Of a stretch of 64,000 bases of DNA, positions 1 through 8,450 are shown one piece after another (positions within the stretch are counted from its first letter, which is position 1; every line of letters begins with the position of its first letter). This DNA comes from Prauserella muralis (lineage in GTDB: Bacteria; Actinomycetota; Actinomycetes; Mycobacteriales; Pseudonocardiaceae), in assembly GCF_003202285.1 (NCBI RefSeq), contig NZ_MASW01000007.1, forward strand, positions 558,001-622,000, written 5' to 3'. The notes beneath the pieces were generated by a model. That model searched no databases. It was not told where the DNA came from and saw only the letters and a list, made by a program, of their open reading frames with translations. The position numbers and the translations under genes were made by a program.

Positions 1-111
1 CGGCGAGGCGAACACGGCCACCAGCGTGCGCTCGGTGACCTGCGGCTCGGCCGTGCCGTGGGCGACCTCGCAGGCGGGATCGTGCGGGGTGTCGGCGGGG
101 TTGGCTGCCAT
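1..111 (-). CDS. Partial hypothetical protein (N-terminal 37 codons)
   Basis: A minus-strand frame opens with ATG at 111 and stays open to the window edge, reading MAANPADTPHDPACEV and on to VAVFASP. It is divergent from the ndh gene that starts at 287, which fits a shared intergenic control region. The upstream ribosome-binding site is weak. No family can be recognised from 37 residues, and the rest of the gene lies outside the window. Confidence 0.35.
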   Translation of the reverse strand, partial: MAANPADTPHDPACEVAHGTAEPQVTERTLVAVFASP

Positions 112-286
112 GGCGGCCAGTCTCTCACGCGGCAGGCCGTCCGCCACTCGGTCAAGGCCGCCCCGCACCGGCGACAAGGCGCCACCGCCACGACGTGATC
201 CGCGGCACTGCACCCGCCGCCGCTGTCACGTCCCGCCAGTGCCGCGCCGTCCGGAGGGTGGTGGACCGAGAGAAAAAGAGGACATC

Positions 287-1627
287 ATGCGCAAGATCCT
301 CATCGTGGGCGGCGGCTACGCCGGCTTCTACACCGCCTGGACGCTCGAGAAGAAACTCCGTCGCGGCGAGGCCGAGGTCACTCTCGTCGACCCGCGCCCG
401 TACCTGACCTACCAGCCGTTCCTGCCGGAGGTGGTGGCCGGCTCGGTCGAGGCGCGCCACGCCGCGGTGTCGCTGCGCCGTCACCTGCGCCGCACCCGCA
501 TCGTCGCCGGGATGGTCACCGCGATCGACCACGAGCACCGCGTCGTCACCGTCCGGCCCGCCGACGGCGACATCGTCGAGCTCGGCTACGACTTCGTCGT
601 CGTCACCGCGGGCGCGGTCACCCGGACCTTGCCCGTGCCCGGCGTCGGCGAGCGGGCGATCGGCCTCAAGCACGTCGAGGAGGCCGTCGCGATCCGCGAC
701 ACGCTGCTCACGGCGTTCGACCGCGCCGCCACCCTCCCGCCCGGGCCGCTGCGGGCGAAGCTGCTCACAGTCACGTTCGTCGGTGGCGGCTTCTCGGGAG
801 TCGAGGGCTTCGGCGAACTGCTGTCGCTGGCGACCGCGCTGCTCCGGCGATACCCCGAGCTGCGTCGTGACGAGCTGCGGTTCCACCTCGTGGAGGCCTC
901 GGGCCGGATCCTGCCGGAGGTCACCGACCGGCCGGGCCGCTGGGTGGTGCGTTCGCTGGAGCGGCGGGGCGCCCGCGTCCACCTCGGCACGCAGGTGGTC
1001 TCGGCGGCCGGCGGGCACGTGGTGCTCTCCAGCGGCGAGGAGTTCGACTCGGAGCTCATCGTGTGGACCACCGGCAACGGCGCGAACCCGGTCACCGGCA
1101 GGCACACCGACCTGCCCGTCGACGAGCGCGGGCTGATCGTCGTGCGACCCGACCTGCAGGTGGGCACCCAGGCCGAGCCGGTGCCCGGCGCCTGGGCCGC
1201 GGGCGACGACGCCGCGGTCCCCGATCTCGCCTCGCCCGTCCCCGGCGCCCGCACGGTGCCCAACGCGCAGCACGCCTACCGCCAGGGCAAACTGCTCGCC
1301 CGCAACATCGTGGCGACACTGCGCGGCCGGAGGCCGAAGGAGTACGTGCACCGCAGCCTGGGCACGGTCGCGACGCTGGGCATCGGCCGCGGCATCTTCC
1401 AGTACCGGCGCCTCGTCATCACCGGGCTGCCTGCCTGGCTCCTGCACCGCGGCTACCACGTGCTGGCCGTGCCCACCTGGGAACGCAAGATCCGGGTGCT
1501 CGCGCTCTGGCTCACCGCGGCGCTGTTCGGCCGGGACATCCTCTCGCTCGCCTCGGTACAGCACCCGCGCCAGGCGTTCGTCGCCGGTGGGGAACCCGCC
1601 GTCCTCGCGGCGAAGGAGCCGTCATGA
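287..1627 (+). CDS. ndh: Type II NADH dehydrogenase (NAD(P)/FAD-dependent oxidoreductase)
   Basis: 446 aa. It would transfer electrons from NADH to the quinone pool at the inner face of the membrane without pumping protons. The FAD-binding GGGYAG motif is at residues 8-13. A second Rossmann motif (FVGGGFSGVE, about 163-172) would bind NADH. A C-terminal FAD contact (GAWAAGDDAAVPD) is near 300. The C-terminal third is rich in hydrophobic and basic residues, as in membrane-bound NDH-2. The open frame extends upstream to 26, but the ATG at 287 is preceded by a purine-rich GAGAGAAAAAGAGG and begins directly with the flavin fold, so it was chosen. The stop overlaps the next start (ATGA at 1624-1627), so translation of the two flavoproteins is probably coupled. 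Confidence 0.87.
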   Translation: MRKILIVGGGYAGFYTAWTLEKKLRRGEAEVTLVDPRPYLTYQPFLPEVVAGSVEARHAAVSLRRHLRRTRIVAGMVTAIDHEHRVVTVRPADGDIVELGYDFVVVTAGAVTRTLPVPGVGERAIGLKHVEEAVAIRDTLLTAFDRAATLPPGPLRAKLLTVTFVGGGFSGVEGFGELLSLATALLRRYPELRRDELRFHLVEASGRILPEVTDRPGRWVVRSLERRGARVHLGTQVVSAAGGHVVLSSGEEFDSELIVWTTGNGANPVTGRHTDLPVDERGLIVVRPDLQVGTQAEPVPGAWAAGDDAAVPDLASPVPGARTVPNAQHAYRQGKLLARNIVATLRGRRPKEYVHRSLGTVATLGIGRGIFQYRRLVITGLPAWLLHRGYHVLAVPTWERKIRVLALWLTAALFGRDILSLASVQHPRQAFVAGGEPAVLAAKEPS

Positions 1628-3348
1628 CCGAACACCGCATCGCCACCTCCGTACTCGTCATCGGCACCGGCGGCGCCGGTCTGCGTGCCGCGATCGAGCT
1701 GGCCGAGCGCGGCGTCGGCGTCCTGCTGGTGGGCAAGCGAGCGCGCTCCGACGCGCACACCGTGCTCGCCGCGGGCGGGATCAACGCCGCGCTCGCCACG
1801 ATGGACCCCGAGGACTCCTGGCAGCAGCATGCGGCGGACACGGTGCAGGAGAGCTACCTGCTGGCGCATCCGGAGACGGTCCGGATCGTCACCGAGAACG
1901 CGGCACGGGGCATCGAGGACCTGCAGCGGTACGGAATGCCGTTCGCCCGCGAGGCCGACGGCCGCGTCTCCCAGCGGTTCTTCGGTGCGCACACCTACCG
2001 CCGCACGGCGTTCGCAGGCGACTACACCGGTCTGGAGATCCAGCGCACGCTCGTCAACCGGGTGACACAGCTCGAGGTTCCGATCCTGGACCGGGTCTAC
2101 GTCACCCGGATCCTGGTGCGGGACAACGCCGTCTTCGGCGCCTACGGATTCGATCTCACCGACGGCAGCCGGTACGTGATCCACGCCGACGCCGTCGTCC
2201 TGGCCGCCGGTGGCCACACCCGGATCTGGCGCCGCACGTCGTCCCGCCGTGACGAGAACACCGGTGACTCCTTCCGGCTCGCCGTGCTCGCCGGCGGGCG
2301 CATCCGGGATCCGGAGCTGGTGCAGTTCCATCCCTCGGGGCTGATCGAACCGGAGAACGCCGCGGGCACGCTGGTGTCGGAGGCGGCCCGCGGCGAGGGC
2401 GGCGTGCTGCGCAACGCGCGGGGAGAGCGCTTCATGGCCCGCTACGACCCGGACCGCATGGAACTGTCCACACGCGACCGGGTCGCACTCGCGGCGTACA
2501 CGGAGATCAAGGAGGGCCGCGGCACACCGAACGGTGGAGTGTGGCTGCAGGTGTCCCACCTGCCGAGGGAAACGATCATGCGGCGGCTGCCACGCGTGTA
2601 CCAGACCCTGCTGGAGCTGCAGATGCTCGACATCACCCGCGACCCGATCGAGATCGCGCCCACGGCGCACTACTCGATGGGCGGGGTGTGGGTGCGCCCG
2701 GAGGACCATGGCACGGGCGTGGACGGGTTGTACGCGATCGGCGAGGCATCCAGCGGACTGCACGGCGCGAACCGGCTCGGTGGCAACTCACTGATCGAGC
2801 TGCTGGTGTACGGCCGGATCGCCGGCGAGGCGGCCGCGGTCTACTCGAGGGAACTGACGGCTCAACGCCGTTCGGCCGGGGCGGTCGCGGAGGCCTCCGC
2901 CGAGGTCGACGACCTGCTCGCGGCCGACGGTCCGGAGAACGTGCGCGTGCTGCAGCGGTCCCTGCGCGACACGATGACCGAGCACGCCGGCGTGGTCCGC
3001 GACGAGGCCGGCCTGCTCGCCGGTCTGTCCGAACTGGACGCGCTGGAGGAGCGGATCACCAGGGTGGGCGTGCATCCCGATCTCGCCGGCTTCCTGGACC
3101 TGGCGCACGCCTTCGACCTGAAGGCGTCGGCGCTGGCCGCGCGCGCCACCCTCGAGGCCGCTGTCGAACGCCGGGAGACCCGGGGGTGCCACAACCGTGC
3201 CGACTACCCGGACCTCGACGAGACGTTGCGGGTCAACCTCGTGTGGTCCGGGCCGGGTCGCCTGGAACGCGAGGCGGTCCCGCCCGTACCCGCCGAGATC
3301 GCGGGCCTGATGCGGGAGGTGTCCACGGAGGGCAAGCTCGTCGAGTGA
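1624..3348 (+). CDS. Fumarate reductase/succinate dehydrogenase-type flavoprotein (solitary)
   Basis: 574 aa, the usual length for SdhA/FrdA/NadB flavoproteins. The dinucleotide motif GTGGAG is at 14-19. AHTVLAAGG follows, with His45 in the position that carries covalent FAD in SdhA/FrdA; L-aspartate oxidases lack this His. The substrate-site motifs HYSMGGV (about 349) and HGANRLGGNS (about 379-388) are present, and the C-terminal helical domain is complete. No iron-sulfur (SdhB) or membrane-anchor genes are adjacent. The only partner in sight is the NDH-2 gene it overlaps by 4 bp. It could be a soluble fumarate reductase, a dehydrogenase feeding quinone through another route, or a divergent aspartate oxidase. 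The His45 context argues for the first two. Confidence 0.8.
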   Translation: MTEHRIATSVLVIGTGGAGLRAAIELAERGVGVLLVGKRARSDAHTVLAAGGINAALATMDPEDSWQQHAADTVQESYLLAHPETVRIVTENAARGIEDLQRYGMPFAREADGRVSQRFFGAHTYRRTAFAGDYTGLEIQRTLVNRVTQLEVPILDRVYVTRILVRDNAVFGAYGFDLTDGSRYVIHADAVVLAAGGHTRIWRRTSSRRDENTGDSFRLAVLAGGRIRDPELVQFHPSGLIEPENAAGTLVSEAARGEGGVLRNARGERFMARYDPDRMELSTRDRVALAAYTEIKEGRGTPNGGVWLQVSHLPRETIMRRLPRVYQTLLELQMLDITRDPIEIAPTAHYSMGGVWVRPEDHGTGVDGLYAIGEASSGLHGANRLGGNSLIELLVYGRIAGEAAAVYSRELTAQRRSAGAVAEASAEVDDLLAADGPENVRVLQRSLRDTMTEHAGVVRDEAGLLAGLSELDALEERITRVGVHPDLAGFLDLAHAFDLKASALAARATLEAAVERRETRGCHNRADYPDLDETLRVNLVWSGPGRLEREAVPPVPAEIAGLMREVSTEGKLVE

Positions 3349-3365
3349 CGCCGGAACAGGCGTGA

Positions 3366-4364
3366 TCAGCGGATGGTGCGCAGCCTGCCGTCCCAGCCGT
3401 CGGCCAGCAGCGGCGGCAGCAGCTCCGCCAGCTGCACGGGATACACCGTGTCCTCCGTGGCCCGCAGCTCGCCGGGCTCCCACCAGCGGTGGGTGCCGAT
3501 GGTCTCCACCTCCACGTCGGTGAAGCCGGACGTGTCGATCTCCACCTCGCCGTCGGTGCCCTCCAGCCGGGCGAGGAAGAACCACTCCGTGCCGTCGTAG
3601 GCGCGTCCGTCGAAGCTGAACTCGACCCGCCTGCGCCACGCCGGGCCGACGAGATCGTCGGCGGGCACCGCGATCCCCGTCTCCTCGCGCAGCTCCCTGG
3701 CCGCCGCCGCCCGCAGATCCTCGCCGTCCTCGACACCGCCGCCGACCGTGAACCAGTAGCTGTCCCCGCCGGGCACCGGGTCGTGGCCGTGGAACAGCAG
3801 CACCCGGCCGCGCTCGTCGACGAGCACCACCCGCGCCGACGTGCGGGGCGCAGGCCTGCTGCTCGTGGTGTCCAGCTCCGGCTCGGCGATCTCGAAGTAC
3901 TCCGGCAGCCGCGCCGTTCCGGCGAGCCGGAAGTAGCGCACCTTGCGCCTGCGCCGCAGCGTCAGGGTGTCGCGGACGGCGTCGTTGTACACGCGGCGGG
4001 CGATGACCACGCGCTGCTCGGCGTCGGCGAGCTCGTCGGCCAGCGGCGCAGGCAGCGCGGCGCGGTCCACGTCGGCCAGCAGCCGGGTGAGCTCGTTCTC
4101 GGCGAGCTCGCGCTCCGGCCGTGGCGCGGTCTCGGCGCCTTCCGCGGCCGCGCGCAGCGGCTCTGCCTGCGGTGCGGGCAGCGCGCTCGCGGCGACGGTC
4201 CTGGCCACGACGGCCCGCCGGGCCAGCGCCGCGTCGAGCGCGGCCCAGCCCGCGTCCATGCGCACGTGCAGGCGGTCGAGCCGGTTGGCCGTGGCCACGA
4301 GGAACAGCCCGCCCGCCACCACCAGCACGGCGAGCACGACCAGCACCACGAGCAAGGTGTTCAT
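3366..4364 (-). CDS. Membrane-anchored LemA-Nudix fusion hydrolase
   Basis: 332 aa. One N-terminal membrane segment (about 3-25) is followed by a LemA-like helical region (about 26-175) with the hallmark ARRVYNDAVRD. A Nudix domain follows (about 200-320). Its Nudix box reads GGGVEDG, then AARELREETG, with the catalytic Glu residues intact. The family hydrolyses nucleoside diphosphates linked to another moiety; the substrate here is unknown. It is the last gene of the pgsA-acyltransferase-pimA operon, and its ATG overlaps the pimA stop (ATGA at 4361-4364). The same position is held by the membrane Nudix protein Rv2609c in Mycobacterium tuberculosis, so a link to phosphatidylinositol-mannoside synthesis is plausible. 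It converges on the flavoprotein gene with a 17-bp gap. Confidence 0.82.
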   Translation of the reverse strand: MNTLLVVLVVLAVLVVAGGLFLVATANRLDRLHVRMDAGWAALDAALARRAVVARTVAASALPAPQAEPLRAAAEGAETAPRPERELAENELTRLLADVDRAALPAPLADELADAEQRVVIARRVYNDAVRDTLTLRRRRKVRYFRLAGTARLPEYFEIAEPELDTTSSRPAPRTSARVVLVDERGRVLLFHGHDPVPGGDSYWFTVGGGVEDGEDLRAAAARELREETGIAVPADDLVGPAWRRRVEFSFDGRAYDGTEWFFLARLEGTDGEVEIDTSGFTDVEVETIGTHRWWEPGELRATEDTVYPVQLAELLPPLLADGWDGRLRTIR

Positions 4365-5521
4365 CGCGAGGTGTCCTCTTCGGACTGGGCAGCGGCCTCG
4401 GCGCTGACCTTGCGCGGGTCGGCGGCGATCGCGGTCTCGTAGACACGCAGCACCTGCCTGACGACCGTGCGCCAGTCGAACAGGGCGACGCGGCCGGTCG
4501 CCGCCTGCGCCAGCCGCTCCCGCCGCCGCGGATCGGCCAGCAGGCCGCGCAGTGCGGCGGCGAGCGCGGTGGCGTCCCCGGTGGGAAAGAGCACCCCGGC
4601 CCGGCCGTCGTCGAGCACGCGGCGGAACGAGTCGAGCCCGCTGGCCACCACCGGGGTGCCCGCGGCCATGGCCTCGGTGAGGATCATGCCGAAACTCTCG
4701 CCGCCGATGTTCGGCGCGCAGTAGACGTCCACGCTGCGCAGGGCGCGGGCCTTGGTGGCGTCGTCGACCTGGCCCAGCAGCTCGACGCGGCGGGACAGCT
4801 CGGGGCCGGCCTGGCGGCGCAGGACATCCTCCTCTCCCCTGCCGACCACCAGCAGCCTCAGGCCGGGCAGCTCGGGGGCGAGGATTCGCAGCGCGTCGAG
4901 CAGCACGCCCATTCCCTTGCGCGGCTCGGTGTAGCGGCCGACGAAGCCGATGGTGCCGCCGTCGCGCGGGTAGCCCTCCAGCGGCTCGGCGCCCGCGAAG
5001 AACTCCATGTCGACGCCGTTGGGGATCTCCACCGCGTCGCCGCCCGCGTGCTCGACCTGCACCCGCCGCGCGAGCGCGGACACCGCTATCCGTGCCGTGA
5101 TCTTCTCCAGCAGGGGCCGCAGCACCGGCTGGAAGGCGGCCAGCGTCCGGGAACGCGGGGTGGAGGTGTGGAAGGTGGCGACGATCGGCCCGTCGGCGAC
5201 CTTGAGCGCCAGCAGCGACAGGCTCGGCGCCGCGGGCTCGTGCAGGTGCAGCACATCGAAGTCGTTGTCCCGCAGCCAGCGCCGCACCCGCGTGTACGAG
5301 ACGGGCCCGAACTGCAGGCGCGCCACCGAGCCGTTGTACGGGATGCCCAGCGCCCGGCCGGCCGGGTGCACGAAGGACGGCAGCTCGGCGTCCTCGTCGG
5401 CCGGGGCGAGCACGGACACGGTGTGCCCGAGCGCCAGCAGCGCCTTCGCCAGATCGACCACATGGCCCTGCACGCCACCGGGGACGTCGAACGAGTACGG
5501 GCAGACGATGCCGATCCGCAT
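4361..5521 (-). CDS. pimA: Phosphatidyl-myo-inositol alpha-mannosyltransferase PimA
   Basis: 386 aa, a GT4-type GT-B glycosyltransferase. It transfers the first mannose from GDP-mannose to the 2-position of phosphatidylinositol on the cytoplasmic face of the membrane, starting PIM and lipomannan synthesis. The N-terminus MRIGIVCPYSFDVPGGVQGH carries the GGVQ loop typical of PimA. The C-terminal nucleotide-sugar domain has GFVGRYTEPRKG and the EX7E-type motif (GGESFGMILTEAMAAGTPV). The assignment is reinforced by gene order: pgsA, acyltransferase, pimA, Nudix, as in mycobacteria. The start lies 3 bp after the preceding stop. Confidence 0.92.
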   Translation of the reverse strand: MRIGIVCPYSFDVPGGVQGHVVDLAKALLALGHTVSVLAPADEDAELPSFVHPAGRALGIPYNGSVARLQFGPVSYTRVRRWLRDNDFDVLHLHEPAAPSLSLLALKVADGPIVATFHTSTPRSRTLAAFQPVLRPLLEKITARIAVSALARRVQVEHAGGDAVEIPNGVDMEFFAGAEPLEGYPRDGGTIGFVGRYTEPRKGMGVLLDALRILAPELPGLRLLVVGRGEEDVLRRQAGPELSRRVELLGQVDDATKARALRSVDVYCAPNIGGESFGMILTEAMAAGTPVVASGLDSFRRVLDDGRAGVLFPTGDATALAAALRGLLADPRRRERLAQAATGRVALFDWRTVVRQVLRVYETAIAADPRKVSAEAAAQSEEDTSR

Positions 5522-5524
5522 GGC

Positions 5525-6421
5525 TCAGCCCGCCTCGCCGGGTTCGCCCGTCAGGTCGGCGACCCAGAACCTCTGCAGCATGTGCCAGTCGGTGGGGTGC
5601 GCCGCGATGTCCGCGGCGAACACCTCGGCCAGCGCCTGGGTGGCGGGGTGCACCTCGTCGCGGCTGTTGACCCGGATGCGCGGGTGGATGCGCAACCCCC
5701 AGCCGCCGTCGGAGAACCAGCAGCCCACCGGCAACAGTGCCGCGCCGGTGCTGGCGGCCAGCCGGGCGGGCCCGGCGGGAAAACGGGCCTGTCCGCCGAA
5801 GAACGTGACGGGAAGGCCGGTGCGGGTCAGGTCCCGGTCGCCGATGAGGCACACGACCTTGTTCTCCCTGAGCCTGCTCAGCAGCAACCGGAACGACACG
5901 CTGCCGTCGGCGGGCACGACCTCGAAGCCCAGCGACTCGCGGTAGGCGACGAACCGCTCGTACAGCGACTCCGGTTCCAGCCGCTCGACGACCGTGGTGA
6001 AGCTGCCGGAGTGACCGACGAGCCACAGGCCTGCGACGTCCCAGTTCCCGGTGTGCGGCAGCGCGACCACCGCGCCGTTGCCTTCGGACAAGGCGGCGTC
6101 GAGGTACTCGGTGCCGCTGATGTCCACCCGGTCGCACACCTCCTTGGGCTCCAGCGACGGCAGGCGGAACGCCTCGTGCCAGTACCGAGCGTAGGAGCGC
6201 ATGGCCCGCCTGGTGAGGTCATCCAGCTCGGCGGGCCCCGCCTGGGGCACCACCCTCGCCAGGTTGGCGCGCAGCTGCCGCACGCCTGCGCCGTCGCGGC
6301 GGGTGGCCAGGTCGGCGCCGACCGAGAACAGCGGTGCGGTCAGCGAGCTGGGCAGCTTCGGCACCAGCCGCCAGCCCGTGCGGTAGCCGGCGTCGGCGAG
6401 CCGGCCGCCCAGCCGGCTCAC
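5525..6421 (-). CDS. Phosphatidylinositol mannoside acyltransferase (HtrB/LpxL family)
   Basis: 298 aa, GTG start. It resembles lipid A biosynthesis lauroyl acyltransferases. In this neighbourhood the expected role is acylation of the 6-position of the first mannose of PIM1/PIM2 (PatA, Rv2611c in mycobacteria). The catalytic HX4D-type motif is LPHTGNWD, and the later FPAGPARLA segment is also family-typical. The start overlaps the stop of pgsA as GTGA (6418-6421), which fixes the start and implies coupling. The product acts at the inner leaflet using acyl-CoA. Confidence 0.88.
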   Translation of the reverse strand: MSRLGGRLADAGYRTGWRLVPKLPSSLTAPLFSVGADLATRRDGAGVRQLRANLARVVPQAGPAELDDLTRRAMRSYARYWHEAFRLPSLEPKEVCDRVDISGTEYLDAALSEGNGAVVALPHTGNWDVAGLWLVGHSGSFTTVVERLEPESLYERFVAYRESLGFEVVPADGSVSFRLLLSRLRENKVVCLIGDRDLTRTGLPVTFFGGQARFPAGPARLAASTGAALLPVGCWFSDGGWGLRIHPRIRVNSRDEVHPATQALAEVFAADIAAHPTDWHMLQRFWVADLTGEPGEAG

Positions 6422-7017
6422 GACCGCGCCTCCCGCGCGACCGCCGTGATGCGCTGCAACAGGGTGACGACCGAGGCCGCGGCGAGCAGCCACTGGGAGC
6501 CCTCGACGGCGAACGGCACGCCGAGGCCCTGCAGTCCGGTGCCGACCAGGGCGATGATCAGCCGCTCGGCCCGCTCGACGAGCCCGCCGTCGGCGGAGGT
6601 GAAGCCGGAGGCCTCGGCGCGTGCCTTGACGTAGGAGATCACCTGCGCCAGCACGAGGCAGATGAGCGCGGCCGTGGCGGCCCGCAGGTTGCCCTCCACG
6701 AACGCCCACCAGGCGATGGCGGCGAAGAGGGCGCCGTCGACGAGCCGGTCGCAGGTGGCGTCGAGCACCGCGCCGAACGGCGTGCTGCCCTTGGCCCTGG
6801 CCATGGCGCCGTCGAGCAGGTCGAGCATCACGAAGCCCCACACCGTGAACGTCCCGGCCAGCAGCATGCCTGCCGGGAAGAACACGAGCGCGCAGACGAA
6901 CGCGCCGGTGGTGCCGATGAGCGTCATGGCGTTGGGGGTGAGGCCAGCCCTGACCAGCGCAGCACCGATCGGATCGGTGACGCGGGAAACGGACGCGCGC
7001 GCGAAGATGTTGAGCAT
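6418..7017 (-). CDS. pgsA: CDP-alcohol phosphatidyltransferase (phosphatidylinositol phosphate synthase)
   Basis: 199 aa with several hydrophobic helices. It would condense CDP-diacylglycerol with inositol 3-phosphate to give the phosphatidylinositol phosphate that feeds PIM synthesis. The family signature is complete: D-x2-D-G-x2-A-R, seven residues, G-x3-D-x3-D (DLLDGAMARAKGSTPFGAVL followed by DATCD). The ATG at 7017 was chosen because the upstream open frame has no family similarity. Synteny with Rv2612c supports the inositol-lipid role over phosphatidylglycerophosphate synthesis, which shares the fold. Confidence 0.9.
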   Translation of the reverse strand: MLNIFARASVSRVTDPIGAALVRAGLTPNAMTLIGTTGAFVCALVFFPAGMLLAGTFTVWGFVMLDLLDGAMARAKGSTPFGAVLDATCDRLVDGALFAAIAWWAFVEGNLRAATAALICLVLAQVISYVKARAEASGFTSADGGLVERAERLIIALVGTGLQGLGVPFAVEGSQWLLAAASVVTLLQRITAVAREARS

Positions 7018-7123
7018 CGTTCCTTGCGGTGCAGGTAGCTGCGTGGTCGGGTTGCCCTCGAACCCTATCGAGCCGGACGCGCCCAACCTGGGGGTATGCC
7101 CCGCAACAGCGCCGGTGTGTCGC

Positions 7124-7630
7124 TCAGCCGTCGCCGTCGAGGTTCTCCAGCTCCTCCCTGGCCGCCTCGGCGCACCGCGGCGTGAGGTTGGCGATGACCG
7201 CGGAGCTGATCTCGCCGAGCTGTTTGACCTGCTCAGGCGTGAGCGGGTCGAACAGGCTCGCGCGGACCGCCTCGACGTGGCCGGGAGCCGCCTCCTCGAG
7301 CGCGGCGAGGCCCCCGGGCGTGAGGTGAGCGAAAGCACCCCGCTTGTCGGTGGGGCAGGCCTCGCGCCGCACCCAGCCGTTGGCCTCCATCCTCGCGATG
7401 GCGTGCGAGAGCCTGCTGCGCGAGGAACGGGTGGCCAGCGCGAGGTCGCTCATGCGCAGGACGCGGCCGGGCGCCTCGGACAGCACCACGAGCACCTCGT
7501 AGTAGGTGTGCGGCATGCCGGAGTCGCGCTGAAGCTGGCCTTCCAGGTGTGCCCTGAGCATGGACACGGCGGCCGAGAAGTCGCGCCAGACGCGTTGCTC
7601 CTCGTCGCTGAGCCAGCGGGGTTCGGACAT
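7124..7630 (-). CDS. MarR-family transcriptional regulator
   Basis: 168 aa from ATG 7630; ATG 7639 (MGLMSEPR) is an equally possible start. It has a winged helix-turn-helix with MSDLALATRSSRSRLSHAIA as recognition region, then the wing (EACPTDKRGAFAHLTPGG). MarR proteins bind palindromes as dimers and are usually released by small phenolic or oxidising ligands. The gene is divergent from yceI, and two copies of TTGAG-CC/GG-CTCAA lie between them. It therefore probably represses both itself and yceI. The marR/yceI pair sits between HIT and pgsA, which are adjacent in mycobacteria, so it looks like a local insertion. Confidence 0.87.
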   Translation of the reverse strand: MSEPRWLSDEEQRVWRDFSAAVSMLRAHLEGQLQRDSGMPHTYYEVLVVLSEAPGRVLRMSDLALATRSSRSRLSHAIARMEANGWVRREACPTDKRGAFAHLTPGGLAALEEAAPGHVEAVRASLFDPLTPEQVKQLGEISSAVIANLTPRCAEAAREELENLDGDG

Positions 7631-7650
7631 GAGACCCATGATACCCCTAG

Positions 7651-7696
7651 TTGAGCCCTCAACCATCTTGCGCTATGTTGTTACTTGAGGGCTCAA
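7651..7696. promoter_or_regulatory. Twin MarR-type operators between marR and yceI
   Basis: TTGAGCCCTCAA (7651-7662) and TTGAGGGCTCAA (7685-7696) are the same near-perfect palindrome in opposite orientations, with centres 34 bp apart. Both lie in the marR/yceI divergent promoter region. The size and symmetry suit a MarR dimer. Binding to both would cover the promoters in each direction. Confidence 0.7.
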
Positions 7697-7752
7697 CCAA
7701 CTGGGCCTCAGCAGACATCAACCACGGACTACCACGACTCTGGAGGGCTCCC

Positions 7753-8301
7753 ATGAGCGCGCCCACGACCGAGATCCCCGGCTACCTCGCCGGCACCTGG
7801 ACCATCGACCCCGTCCACTCCGACGTCACCTTCACCGTGCGCCACCTGGGCGTGTCGAAGGTCCGGGGCCGGTTCAGCGAGTTCGGCGGCGAGATCGTCA
7901 CCGGCGAGAACATCACCGGCTCCTCGGTGACCGCCACCATCCAGGCGGCCAGCATCGACACCAACAACGCCGACCGCGACACCCACGTCAAGAGCGGCGA
8001 CTTCCTCGACATCGAGCAGTTCCCGACGCTGACCTTCCGCAGCACCGGCATCCGCACCGACGGCGAGGACTACCTCATCGACGGCGAGCTGACCCTGCAC
8101 GGCGTCACCAAGCCGGTCACCCTCACCGCCGAGCTGGGCGGCATCGGTGACGGCATGACCGAGGGCAGCAAGGTCATCGGCGTCTCGGCCACCACCGAGT
8201 TCAGCCGGGCCGACTTCGGCGTCGGCGCCAGCATCCCGACCGCCGTGGTCAGCGACAAGATCAAGATCGAGCTGAACATCGAAGCCGGCCTGCAGGCCTG
8301 A
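7753..8301 (+). CDS. YceI-family lipid-binding protein
   Basis: 182 aa. The YceI fold is an extended lipocalin-like beta-barrel that binds isoprenoid or amide-containing lipids. Family motifs are visible: GTWTIDPVHSDVTFTVRHLG at the N-terminus, then DTNNADRDTHVKSGDFLDIE and FRSTGI, with LTLHGVTKPVTL near the C-terminus. There is no signal peptide, so it should be cytoplasmic, unlike periplasmic proteobacterial YceI. The start has a strong GGAGGG ribosome-binding site. It is divergent from marR, and its expression is probably controlled by the two operators upstream. In actinobacteria marR-yceI pairs are common; the physiological ligand here is unknown. Confidence 0.87.
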   Translation: MSAPTTEIPGYLAGTWTIDPVHSDVTFTVRHLGVSKVRGRFSEFGGEIVTGENITGSSVTATIQAASIDTNNADRDTHVKSGDFLDIEQFPTLTFRSTGIRTDGEDYLIDGELTLHGVTKPVTLTAELGGIGDGMTEGSKVIGVSATTEFSRADFGVGASIPTAVVSDKIKIELNIEAGLQA

Positions 8302-8328
8302 CCTTTCGCACCCTACGCGGGCACCTCA

Positions 8329-8361
8329 CGGTGGCCGGAGCCGTCCGCGCTCCGGCCACCG
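8329..8361. terminator. Bidirectional terminator between yceI and the HIT gene
   Basis: A perfect 13-bp stem (CGGTGGCCGGAGC and its complement at 8349-8361) with a 7-nt loop lies between the convergent ends of yceI (8301) and the HIT gene (8451). There is no T-run, as is common in actinobacteria. Confidence 0.7.
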
Positions 8362-8450
8362 GGTGTCCCGGGCCCGCCGGTGACCAGCTCCAGCTCGGCG
8401 CGCAACCCGGCCACGAGCACGTCCGGCCGTGCCCTGGCCGCCGTGCCGGG

